DNA from: Peptoniphilaceae bacterium
GTDB taxonomy: Bacteria; Bacillota; Clostridia; Tissierellales; Peptoniphilaceae
NCBI GenBank assembly: GCA_030152565.1
Contig: JASLJE010000020.1
Location: forward strand, 1 to 9,464
Direction: 5' to 3'
Length of the DNA stretch: 9,464 nucleotides
Under the pieces are notes generated by a model. That model did no database searches. It had not been told where the DNA came from and saw only the letters and a program-made list of their open reading frames with translations. This document shows, in pieces, positions 1 through 6,341 of the stretch; the first letter of the stretch is position 1; each line of letters opens with the position of its first letter. A program made the position numbers and the translations under genes.

Positions 1-2034
1 AGAAAACTTTGGACACAAGCTAGCGTAAATGTCAGAGTGAATACAAAGGGGGGAGATATTCTAGGTAAAATACCTAAAGGATATGAAATAGAAGGTAGCC
101 AAATAGGAAGTTATTACAAGATAAACTATTTGGTAGAGGGAGTAGAGGTTGAAGGCTATATTTACGATACTTTTCTTAAGGATGAGAGGCCTTGGGGCAA
201 GGGAATTCTATTAGAAGATGTAGAACTTTTAAATAACTCTGGTAGCCCTATTGCTAGTTTAAAGGTTGGAGATAGGATTGAAGGTTATTTAGAAAATGAT
301 CAGATAGAAGTAGTAATAGATGGTAGTAGAGGATATATAGCTAGAGATAAGGTAACATTTGATAGACCTGTTAGTATTTGGTTGAAAGAAGATACAAAGA
401 TATTAGAATACTTAGGACAAAACTTAGAAGAAATTGAAAATGTAGCTGAAAAAGGCCGTCAATTAAAGGCAATAGAACTAAATGGTTATTATAAAATAAT
501 TAAGGATAAGTTCAACAACATAGAAGGATATGTAAAGGACAGTGATGTAAAGACAAGTCCTGTACAAAGTATAGCGAGAGTTACTGAAGATTCGTATGTT
601 GGAGAATTAGATAGTAATAAGACAATTGGTACTATAAAAAAAGGTACACATATTTCAGGAAATATTATAGATGGATATTTTTATTTTGATTTTGAAGGAA
701 ATTATAATGCAAAGTTACCCCTTGAAATGATTAGTCTGAACCTAGAAGAAGAAGAGTATCTTGATTACTGGATAAGAGAAGATGTTGAATTAAAAGATGA
801 CAATGGAGAGGTTATAGGTGATTTACGCAAGGGAGATCAAATAACAGCAGCTAAGGAAGAATCAAGATATAAGTTTAACTATCATAGGGATGATATAGAA
901 ATAGTAGTTTATTTAGAAGAAAAGTATGTGAGCGAAACTCCAATAGCAAGGACTCTTTATTTAAGAGAAAAAACAGAAATGAGAGATGAAGCTGGAAATA
1001 TTTTGGGTATCCTGAAAAAAGGAGATAAGGTAGAAGCCTTTTTAGATGAAGGTAGATATAGGATAGATTACATTATAAATGGAGAAATAAAAAAAGTATA
1101 TGCAGATGAGTATTTATTTAGCCAAGATCCAATCGCTAAGGATCTTTATATAAAGTCTAGAGTAAATGTAAGAGATAATGATGGAAACATTGTAGATAAG
1201 TTGTCTAAAGGGAAAGAAATAGAAGGCTTAGCAGCAGGTAATTATTATAAAATTTCCTACAATGTAAAAGGTGAGTTAAGAGAAGGAAATGTTTATAAAA
1301 CTTTTGTAAGTGAGGAGCCTGTAGCGAAGAATTTATATGTTAAGTCTAGTGTAAATGTAAGAGATAATGATGGAAATATTATTGATAAACTTACTAAGGG
1401 AGACCAGGTAGAAGGATTACTTAAGGGTAATTATTACCATGTAAGCTATAAGTCTAATACAGGCCTAAAAGAAGGCAGGGTACACAAGAGCTTTTTAAGC
1501 CAAAACCCTATTATGAAGGACCTTTATATAAAATCCAGGGTAAATGTAAGAGATGAAAATAATAAGATCATAGGAAAGCTACAAAGGGGAGAAAAGATAG
1601 AAGGCCTGGCTGTAGGAAATAGAATTGAATTTAACTATAAGAATCAAAAGGCAAGACTGGTAAAAAACTTTACTAGTGAAGAGCCAGTTGTAGCAGGTGC
1701 CTATATTACAGGACCTGTAAATGTTAGAGACTTGAATAATAACTTGGTAGCTAGGCTGGACAAGGGAAAATATATAGAAGCAAAATTAATAGGAAATGCC
1801 TATCACTTTAACTGGGAGGGAAGAGAGGTTAAGATTCATAAGAACTTTGCCAAATTCGATTCACCAGTTAAGGCCAAGGTAGAAAAGACTGTCAATGTGA
1901 GAGATATTTCTGGTAAGATAATCGGACAAAAAAAAGCTGGTGATTTGATAAATGTAGTTTCCATGGGAGACTATTACAGATTTTTTGAAGCTGGTAGGGA
2001 AGTCTTTATCTGGTATAGTTTTGTCCATATACTT
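1..2034 (+). repeat. Eleven tandem SH3b-like coding repeats
   Basis: Module starts by my alignment are 1, 196, 376, 571, 763, 952, 1141, 1330, 1519, 1699 and 1873. Lengths are 162-195 bp; four of the modules (763, 952, 1141, 1330) are exactly 189 bp. The V-N-V-R-D signature is clear in modules 7-11 and degenerate in modules 2-6. Modules 7 and 8 share an identical 26-base block at 1162-1187 and 1351-1376, so they are likely the most recent duplication. Boundaries are approximate by a few residues. Confidence 0.8.
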
Positions 2035-2037
2035 TAA
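1..2037 (+). CDS. Multi-repeat SH3b-like surface protein, 5'-partial
   Basis: The frame is open to base 1. A GTG at 37 could be read as a start, but the codons before it already encode repeat sequence (A-S-V-N-V-R), so the gene begins outside the window. The visible 678 residues are about eleven tandem modules of 54-65 residues. A typical module reads hydrophobic-x-K-S-x-V-N-V-R-D, then x-G-x-I-x-x-L-x-K-G, then an aromatic strand (N-Y-Y-x-x-x-Y) and a closing K-x-F. This matches the bacterial SH3 (SH3b) fold, usually a peptidoglycan-binding module. The early modules are divergent and acidic; those after base 1141 are closest to consensus. No membrane segment or LPXTG sorting signal is present at the C-terminus (ends F-V-H-I-L). 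Any enzymatic domain or signal peptide must lie upstream. The next gene carries the same repeats behind an NlpC/P60 domain, so a cell-wall role is inferred. It could equally be an adhesin or a pure wall-binding protein. Confidence 0.85.
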   Translation, partial: RKLWTQASVNVRVNTKGGDILGKIPKGYEIEGSQIGSYYKINYLVEGVEVEGYIYDTFLKDERPWGKGILLEDVELLNNSGSPIASLKVGDRIEGYLENDQIEVVIDGSRGYIARDKVTFDRPVSIWLKEDTKILEYLGQNLEEIENVAEKGRQLKAIELNGYYKIIKDKFNNIEGYVKDSDVKTSPVQSIARVTEDSYVGELDSNKTIGTIKKGTHISGNIIDGYFYFDFEGNYNAKLPLEMISLNLEEEEYLDYWIREDVELKDDNGEVIGDLRKGDQITAAKEESRYKFNYHRDDIEIVVYLEEKYVSETPIARTLYLREKTEMRDEAGNILGILKKGDKVEAFLDEGRYRIDYIINGEIKKVYADEYLFSQDPIAKDLYIKSRVNVRDNDGNIVDKLSKGKEIEGLAAGNYYKISYNVKGELREGNVYKTFVSEEPVAKNLYVKSSVNVRDNDGNIIDKLTKGDQVEGLLKGNYYHVSYKSNTGLKEGRVHKSFLSQNPIMKDLYIKSRVNVRDENNKIIGKLQRGEKIEGLAVGNRIEFNYKNQKARLVKNFTSEEPVVAGAYITGPVNVRDLNNNLVARLDKGKYIEAKLIGNAYHFNWEGREVKIHKNFAKFDSPVKAKVEKTVNVRDISGKIIGQKKAGDLINVVSMGDYYRFFEAGREVFIWYSFVHIL

Positions 2038-2050
2038 TGTAAGTGGCCTT

Positions 2051-2059
2051 TGATATAAT
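2051..2059 (+). promoter_or_regulatory. Extended -10 promoter for the NlpC/P60 gene
   Basis: TGATATAAT is an exact TGN-TATAAT extended -10, 14 bases after the upstream stop codon and 39 bases before the ATG. The expected -35 position (around 2031-2036) overlaps the end of the upstream gene and is poor, as is tolerated with extended -10 elements. No terminator separates the two genes, so readthrough from upstream may add to expression. Confidence 0.6.
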
Positions 2060-2098
2060 GATAATTAGAAGGATGTAGCGAAATTTAAAGGAGGAGAA

Positions 2099-3592
2099 AT
2101 GAGAAATAATAAGTTAAGCAAGTTAAGCAAAAATCTCCTAGTCCTTGTTTTGGTTGCAGTTTTAGTTATCGGCAATAATTCAGTTTTAGCTGCAAAACAA
2201 GACAATAAGGGCTTGGACCCAGAATTGAAAAAGGTCGTTGACAAGGCCTTAGAGCTAGAAGGAGCTAAATATAAGCATGGGGAACACGACCCTAAACTAG
2301 GTTTTAACTGTGATGGTTTTGTCTGGTATGTTTATAAGGAGGCAATAGGCCACTTGGTACCTATGGGACCTGCCAATATGGAAAACTTTGGTAAAAAAAT
2401 TAGTAAGTCAGACTTAAGGCCTGGAGATATTGTAGCCTATGATTTAAAACATGCTGGAGAGGCAACCCATATAGCCTTGTATGTTGGCAATGTTAAGGGC
2501 TATGATCAGCCACAAGTTATTCACTCTGATGATCCAGTTAAGCTAGACAGTCTTGACAAGTATGGAAATAATATAAGATCTTATAGGAGAATTTATAGTG
2601 AAAACAATGCTAAGGTTGCAGACTATAGGGCGACTGGCTGGGCCAAGGTAAGAGTAAGTAACGGTACTAAGGACTATGATGATAGAAGGGTTGTAACCCA
2701 ATATAGGCCAGGTACAGTGGTAAAAAATGCTATAGACTATGGTAATTTTATAAGATTTACCCACAATGGTCAGACTGTTTATGCTGCCAAGAGTGGTTTT
2801 GAAAGAATTACTGATCTTAAACCTCTAAATAAGCTTATGCCTAATAGGATAGTTGAGGAACCTTTAATTAAGGATAGGGGTAAGGCTATTTGGATCAGTA
2901 AAAATGTCAATGTTAGAAATAAGGCTGGAAAGAAGATTGGTCGCCTGAGAAGAGGAGACAAGGTCTATGGCCTAAGAGATGGGGACAATTATCTTATAGA
3001 CTATGTTTATGGAAATAAGGAAGTTGTAGGCTATGTTCACAAGGCCTTTACAAGCAATAAAAACCCTTATGCCAAGGCTTATGCCAAGTCTAGAGTAAAT
3101 GTTAGGGATAGAAAGACTAATAAGGTTATAGGTCAACTAAATAGGGGAGACTATGTTTATGGTAGTTTGAGGGGAAATTACTATGAATTTACCTATAATA
3201 AGAGACCGGCCAAGGTTCATAAAAACTTTGTAACCAAGAATGTTTATTCAGGTGGAGGCTATCTAGTTAGAAATGCCAACCTTAGATCAGTTGGTAGTGG
3301 TAGCGTAGTGGGCTTCCAACAAAGGGGTAAGTTTAATAAGGGAAGACTGGAAAATGGTTACTTTTACTTTAAGTATAAGGGAAGCGAAGTAAGAGTACCT
3401 GAAAGTTTTGTAAAGATGGACAAGGCTGACAAGATGACCATTAAGTCTAAGGTAAATATTAGGGATGCTAGAGGCAACTACTTATTTACCAAGTATGGCG
3501 GTCAAAAAATTGACGGAGTAAAATTAGGTAATCAATATAGGTTCTATGAAAGAGGAAAGACCTGTTTTGTACACCAAAGCTTTGTTAAATAA
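2099..3592 (+). CDS. Secreted NlpC/P60 peptidoglycan hydrolase with SH3b repeats
   Basis: This 497-residue protein is predicted to be exported and to cleave peptidoglycan stem peptides. The start ATG follows AAAGGAGG at 2087-2094. Residues 1-31 form a signal peptide: a Lys-rich start, a Leu/Val core, and a probable cut after V-L-A (31). The NlpC/P60 domain spans about 40-165. It shows catalytic Cys71 in F-N-C-D-G-F-V, the L-R-P-G-D-I-V-A-Y strand (106-114), His124 in T-H-I-A-L-Y-V-G, and a likely third residue His142 in V-I-H-S. The usual Ser after the Cys is Asp here. About five SH3b-like modules follow, from residue 174 to the C-terminus, and are very rich in Lys/Arg. They are the same type as in the preceding gene and probably hold the enzyme on the anionic wall. 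There is no LPXTG motif. Its substrate bond is inferred from the family (gamma-D-Glu to diamino acid type endopeptidase). Confidence 0.88.
   Translation: MRNNKLSKLSKNLLVLVLVAVLVIGNNSVLAAKQDNKGLDPELKKVVDKALELEGAKYKHGEHDPKLGFNCDGFVWYVYKEAIGHLVPMGPANMENFGKKISKSDLRPGDIVAYDLKHAGEATHIALYVGNVKGYDQPQVIHSDDPVKLDSLDKYGNNIRSYRRIYSENNAKVADYRATGWAKVRVSNGTKDYDDRRVVTQYRPGTVVKNAIDYGNFIRFTHNGQTVYAAKSGFERITDLKPLNKLMPNRIVEEPLIKDRGKAIWISKNVNVRNKAGKKIGRLRRGDKVYGLRDGDNYLIDYVYGNKEVVGYVHKAFTSNKNPYAKAYAKSRVNVRDRKTNKVIGQLNRGDYVYGSLRGNYYEFTYNKRPAKVHKNFVTKNVYSGGGYLVRNANLRSVGSGSVVGFQQRGKFNKGRLENGYFYFKYKGSEVRVPESFVKMDKADKMTIKSKVNIRDARGNYLFTKYGGQKIDGVKLGNQYRFYERGKTCFVHQSFVK
2618..3589 (+). repeat. Five SH3b-like coding repeats in the hydrolase
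   Basis: Modules begin near residues 174, 262, 327, 385 and 445 of the hydrolase. The first is degenerate. The second, third and fifth carry V-N-V-R-N, V-N-V-R-D and V-N-I-R-D signatures. The last module (Q-Y-R-F-Y-E-R-G-K) most resembles the last module of the upstream gene (Y-Y-R-F-F-E-A-G-R), suggesting a shared C-terminal capping repeat. Confidence 0.7.
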
Positions 3593-3612
3593 GAGGACCA
3601 ATGAAGACTAGT

Positions 3613-3648
3613 AAAAATCATGGTATAATAAAATATATCATGATTTTT
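3613..3648 (+). terminator. AT-rich hairpin terminator, possibly bidirectional
   Basis: AAAAATCATG (3613-3622) is the exact complement of CATGATTTTT (3639-3648). The stem can extend inward by about four to five weaker pairs to a small A/T loop, and the right arm runs into seven T's (3644-3650). The stem is low in GC, so its strength is uncertain. It sits 21 bases after the hydrolase stop codon. Confidence 0.55.
3621..3629 (+). promoter_or_regulatory. Extended -10 for the methyltransferase, inside the hairpin
   Basis: TGGTATAAT is an exact TGN-TATAAT extended -10 element lying within the hairpin between the hydrolase and methyltransferase genes. No good -35 is visible 16-18 bases upstream. 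The GTG start is 46 bases beyond it. If used, initiation would fall within or just after the right arm of the hairpin. Confidence 0.45.
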
Positions 3649-3663
3649 TTATGTTAACATGAC

Positions 3664-3669
3664 GAGGAG
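3664..3669 (+). promoter_or_regulatory. Ribosome binding site deciding the GTG start
   Basis: GAGGAG ends six bases before GTG 3676. An in-frame TAA at 3655-3657 blocks any earlier start and no ATG lies nearby, so GTG is the best start for the methyltransferase. Confidence 0.65.
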
Positions 3670-3675
3670 ATTAGA

Positions 3676-4599
3676 GTGGGGCAAAAGTCAAAGAGAAATA
3701 AAACTATTGATTTTAGTTTGGAAGAGGGGAAAAGCTACCTGGAAAATGCTTTAGAGTACAAGAAAAACCTGGAAATGAAGGACCTGGTAAATAAGAATAT
3801 TATAGGGGATACTTTCAAGGTCTTAGACCTGATAGAAGACGGGACTATAGATTTGATTATAGTTGATCCTCCCTATAATTTGAGAAAAAACTACCATGGA
3901 AATTTATTTAGCAAACAGTCTATGGATGACTATAGGGACTATACAGAAAAATGGATGGACCTGGTCATACCTAAGTTAAAGGAAGATGGAACCATCTACA
4001 TATGTTGCGACTGGCAGTCTAGTATGATAATAGGAAGTGTTTTATCAGAGAAGCTCTTAATCCAAAACAGGATAAGCTGGCAGAGGGAAAAGGGCAGGGG
4101 AGCCAAGACCAATTGGAAAAATGGAATGGAAGATATTTGGTTTGCCACCAAGTCCAAGGACTATACCTTTAATGTGGACCAGGTTAAGATAAGAAGGAGG
4201 GTTCTGGCCCCCTATAAGAAAAATGGGAAACCTAAGGACTGGAAGAAAACAAGCCAGGGAAACTTTAGGGATACCTATCCATCAAATTTTTGGGATGATA
4301 TTACCATACCTTTTTGGTCTATGAAGGAAAATACGGCCCATCCTACCCAAAAGCCTGAAAAGTTAATAGCCAAGTTGATTTTAGCGTCATCTAAGGAAAA
4401 TGACCTGGTCTTAGATCCATTTATGGGATCTGGAACCACTTCTGTAGTTGCTAAAAAGCTGGGTAGAAACTATATAGGAATAGAGCAAAATCCCCTATAT
4501 GTGGCCTGGGCAGAAAAGAGGCTGGAAATGGCCGATGAAGATGGAACCATCCAGGGTTATGAAGATAAAATATTTTGGGAAAGAAATTCTGCAAAATAA
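3676..4599 (+). CDS. Site-specific DNA methyltransferase, beta class (probable N6-adenine)
   Basis: This 307-residue enzyme transfers a methyl group from S-adenosylmethionine to an exocyclic amino group in DNA. The catalytic motif IV D-P-P-Y is at 64-67. The SAM-binding motif I, D-P-F-M-G-S-G-T-T, is at 247-255, preceded by H-P-T-Q-K-P at 222-227. The order motif IV, target-recognition region (about 130-210, rich in Lys/Arg/Trp), then motif I defines the beta class. DPPY and this architecture favour N6-adenine, but N4-cytosine cannot be excluded. The first 35 residues are a charged leader with no recognised domain. The recognition sequence cannot be read from sequence alone. No restriction endonuclease or specificity subunit is adjacent: upstream is a cell-wall hydrolase and downstream is convergent RNA. 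It may therefore be an orphan regulatory or protective methylase, or a remnant of a restriction-modification system. Confidence 0.9.
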   Translation: MGQKSKRNKTIDFSLEEGKSYLENALEYKKNLEMKDLVNKNIIGDTFKVLDLIEDGTIDLIIVDPPYNLRKNYHGNLFSKQSMDDYRDYTEKWMDLVIPKLKEDGTIYICCDWQSSMIIGSVLSEKLLIQNRISWQREKGRGAKTNWKNGMEDIWFATKSKDYTFNVDQVKIRRRVLAPYKKNGKPKDWKKTSQGNFRDTYPSNFWDDITIPFWSMKENTAHPTQKPEKLIAKLILASSKENDLVLDPFMGSGTTSVVAKKLGRNYIGIEQNPLYVAWAEKRLEMADEDGTIQGYEDKIFWERNSAK

Positions 4600-4601
4600 A
4601 A

Positions 4602-4621
4602 AACCGTCCAAAAGGACGGTT
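4602..4621. terminator. Bidirectional terminator between convergent units
   Basis: ACCGTCC (4603-4609), an AAAA loop and GGACGGT (4614-4620) form a perfect 7-bp stem, extended by A4602-T4621. Rightward, it is followed by ATTTTTCTTTT, ending the methyltransferase mRNA three bases after its stop. Leftward, the six A's at 4598-4603 supply the U-tract for the tRNA-Ser/SRP RNA transcript. Confidence 0.85.
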
Positions 4622-4637
4622 ATTTTTCTTTTAAAAA

Positions 4638-4902
4638 AGCACACCCAGCTTCGCTAAACTTAACATCGGCGTTATCTTAGTAGTTTGCTCGAGAAAGGCA
4701 CCCTCGTGGCACATGAAAATGACTACTTAATGCTGCTTCCTTCCGGACCTGACATGTTTCATAGGTTTTCATTGCACAAGACCCTTCTGTCATCACCACT
4801 TGCTAAAAGCAGACCCGACACTAATTTCATCTAAGCTGGGAATTCTATCCTGCTACAGCGGATTGCAGGTTACAGGGCACCGCTACCTCCCCATATAGTG
4901 CT
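4638..4902 (-). ncRNA. ffs: Signal recognition particle RNA, large Alu-domain type
   Basis: This is the RNA core of the particle that targets nascent membrane and secreted proteins with Ffh. The minus strand carries the hallmark helix-8 sequence GTCAGGTCC-GGAA-GGAAGCAGC (within 4731-4754) with its GGAA tetraloop. Near the 5' end are GGGGAGGTAGCGGTGCCC, TGTAA (the UGUNR turn) and CTGCAATCCGCT, which are typical of the Alu domain in Bacillus-type 6S scRNA. The length of about 265 nt also fits the large Firmicutes form. The ends were placed where 5' AGCAC can pair with 3' GTGCT; a run of T's follows directly. No independent promoter fits: the 5' end is one base from the tRNA-Ser CCA. Processing from a common precursor is inferred. 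Confidence 0.93.
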
Positions 4903-4903
4903 A

Positions 4904-4993
4904 TGGCGGAGAGTGAGGGATTTGAACCCTCGGTACGTTTGAGCGTACACATGATTTCCAATCATGCACCTTCAGCCACTCGGACAACTCTCC
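4904..4993 (-). tRNA. tRNA-Ser (GGA anticodon)
   Basis: The 90-nt gene folds on the minus strand with a GGAGAGT/ACTCTCC acceptor stem. The anticodon stem-loop is CATGA-TTGGAAA-TCATG, giving anticodon GGA, which reads UCC/UCU. A long variable arm (GTACG/CGTAC) is typical of serine tRNA. The T-arm is GAGGG-TTCAAAT-CCCTC and the discriminator is G. The CCA end is encoded (4904-4906). It is first in a two-RNA transcript with the SRP RNA. Confidence 0.95.
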
Positions 4994-5009
4994 AAACAAT
5001 TACTATATC

Positions 5010-5038
5010 ATTATATATAAAATAGTCTTTAATGTCAA
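5010..5038 (-). promoter_or_regulatory. Consensus promoter for tRNA-Ser and SRP RNA
   Basis: On the minus strand there is a perfect TTGACA (5033-5038), a 17-base spacer and a perfect TATAAT (5010-5015). The -10 ends 16 bases before the tRNA 5' end, leaving room for a short leader. Such a full-consensus promoter suits stable RNA. The upstream AI-2E gene terminates just before it, so this is the dedicated promoter. Confidence 0.9.
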
Positions 5039-5046
5039 TTAAAGTC

Positions 5047-5072
5047 AAAAAAGGAGATTAACTCTCCTTTTT
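5047..5072 (-). terminator. Terminator of the AI-2E gene overlapping its stop codon
   Basis: On the minus strand AAAAAGGAGA and TCTCCTTTTT pair over 10 bp around a 5-base loop, and the U-tract runs through 5047-5052. The ascending arm encodes the last residues (K-K-E-S) and the TAA stop (5058-5060) lies in the loop. Confidence 0.8.
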
Positions 5073-6257
5073 GTTTTTAACCTTTTGCTTGGCAAAATCT
5101 TTAACTATTAAAATTATGGCAACTACAGGAACTGCTAGGATCATTCCCCAAACTCCAAACATGCCCCCTCCAACTATGATTGATAGAAGGATTACTAGAG
5201 GATGTAGGCCGGTTGAAGAACCCAGTACCTTAGGACCAACAATATTATTTTCAATCCATTGGATAAAGACAAAGAAAACTGATACCCAGATGGCCTTGAT
5301 AGGAGATTGCATTAGGGCGAATAATAGGGCCGGCAAAAATCCTAGGAAAGGTCCAAAATAAGGTATTATATCAGCTATCATGGTGATTACTCCAATTACA
5401 ACTGCGAATTCAATTCTAAGTATAAATAACATGATCATGGTCGCTATACCAACAAAGACTGCCATGATAAAACGGCCTCTAACTATGTCGTGCATGGCTA
5501 TATTAATGTTATTGTAAAGATATAAAAAGTCATCCCTATACTTATCTGGAATTCTATCATTTACTCTCTTTAAGATCTTATCCTTATCAACTACAAAGTA
5601 GAAGGTGATAATAGGAACTAGAACAGCTCCAACCATCTTGCTAAATCCACCTTGGATAGATGAAAAGATATTGGTTAGCCAGGACACAATGTTTTTTTGG
5701 AAGGTGCCTATGGCCTTTTGTATGGTGTTTTCAAAATCAGCAATGGAGCTATTGATGCCCGTATTGTCTGTCTTGAAGTTGTTGAAGATATCTTCAATTT
5801 TTGTCATTAAAAACTTAAAGTTATCTGGCAAGTTAACTATAAACTTCTTACCTTCAGAGTGAATTTTAGGAACCACTATAAAGCCTAGTATAATAAAAAT
5901 CAATAAAATACTTAAGTAGACTAGAAGGGTACCCTGGCCCCTAGTAAGTTTCTTTTCTTCCAGCTTGTTGACTGCTGGATTAATAATAAAGGCTATTATC
6001 ATAGATATAAAGACGGAGAAGAATAACTGCCCCAGGATTTTATACCTATCAAATAGTATATATATTAGAAAGAAAATGGCCGCTGCTGCAACCAGCTTAA
6101 CTAGGATCCTAACGTCAATCTTTATTTGTTTATCGTCGCTCACATGCTTATTACCTATGTATATTAGATAATAGATGGCTAGAAAAACAAAGAAGGTTAG
6201 AAGTATTGCTAAACTTATTTGCAATAAATAAGGAATACTACTATTAGGACTAAACAC
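5058..6257 (-). CDS. AI-2E family transporter (UPF0118-type membrane protein)
   Basis: This is a 399-residue polytopic membrane protein. Hydrophobic segments lie near residues 11-34, 51-70, 75-93, 111-130, 207-224, and a cluster over 262-386. A soluble, partly amphipathic loop (about 131-205) separates the two halves, as in this family. Conserved signatures are I-P-Y-F-G-P-F-L-G (298-306) and P-K-V-L-G-S-S-T-G-L-H-P (342-353), then a Gly-rich G-G-G-M-F-G-V-W-G-M segment. The family is named for autoinducer-2 export, but members also include Na+/H+ antiporters and sporulation or permease-like proteins, so the substrate here is unknown. The start is GTG with a strong Shine-Dalgarno. The N-terminus is longer than a minimal member, with an extra hydrophobic segment before a short charged linker (36-49). 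The Lys-rich tail is probably cytoplasmic. It has its own terminator on each side, so it is probably monocistronic. Confidence 0.87.
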   Translation of the reverse strand: MFSPNSSIPYLLQISLAILLTFFVFLAIYYLIYIGNKHVSDDKQIKIDVRILVKLVAAAAIFFLIYILFDRYKILGQLFFSVFISMIIAFIINPAVNKLEEKKLTRGQGTLLVYLSILLIFIILGFIVVPKIHSEGKKFIVNLPDNFKFLMTKIEDIFNNFKTDNTGINSSIADFENTIQKAIGTFQKNIVSWLTNIFSSIQGGFSKMVGAVLVPIITFYFVVDKDKILKRVNDRIPDKYRDDFLYLYNNINIAMHDIVRGRFIMAVFVGIATMIMLFILRIEFAVVIGVITMIADIIPYFGPFLGFLPALLFALMQSPIKAIWVSVFFVFIQWIENNIVGPKVLGSSTGLHPLVILLSIIVGGGMFGVWGMILAVPVVAIILIVKDFAKQKVKNKKES

Positions 6258-6263
6258 TATATA

Positions 6264-6271
6264 CCTCCTTT
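6264..6271 (-). promoter_or_regulatory. Ribosome binding site deciding the AI-2E GTG start
   Basis: AAAGGAGG on the minus strand ends six bases before the GTG at 6255-6257. Its strength and spacing support GTG as the start. Confidence 0.75.
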
Positions 6272-6286
6272 GATATATTTACTAAT

Positions 6287-6295
6287 ATTTTATCA
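6287..6295 (-). promoter_or_regulatory. Possible extended -10 for the AI-2E gene
   Basis: TGATAAAAT on the minus strand resembles TGN-TATAAT with one mismatch in the hexamer. It lies between the tyrS terminator and the AI-2E ribosome site. No convincing -35 is seen. Confidence 0.35.
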
Positions 6296-6307
6296 TATAT
6301 ACCCAAT

Positions 6308-6335
6308 AAAAAAAGAGTTGCTTGGCAACTCTTTT
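6308..6335 (-). terminator. tyrS terminator
   Basis: On the minus strand AAAAGAGTTGC, a 3-base CAA loop and GCAACTCTTTT form an 11-bp perfect stem (6311-6335). The U-tract runs through 6308-6314. It begins six bases beyond the tyrS stop codon. The symmetric A/T flanks could also let it act rightward. Confidence 0.9.
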
Positions 6336-6341
6336 GTAAGA

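Noticed and set aside
37..39. GTG as the start of the first gene
   Set aside because: Codons upstream, back to base 1, encode the same repeat signature and contain no stop. There is also no ribosome site before it.
1141..1700. CRISPR-like or satellite array
   Set aside because: The period is about 189 bp, in frame, and explained by protein modules; there are no short repeats with unique spacers.
2543..2961. Small minus-strand ORFs within the hydrolase gene
   Set aside because: They are antisense to a clear coding gene, lack ribosome sites and resemble no family.
1..3592. Sortase-anchored surface proteins
   Set aside because: Neither C-terminus has LPXTG, a hydrophobic segment or a charged tail.
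5071..6171. Plus-strand ORFs opposite the AI-2E gene
   Set aside because: They are shadows of the membrane protein, with no ribosome site or recognisable domain.
5058..6257. Quorum-sensing exporter of autoinducer-2
   Set aside because: The family name does not establish the substrate; no luxS or other signalling gene is nearby, so only the family is called.
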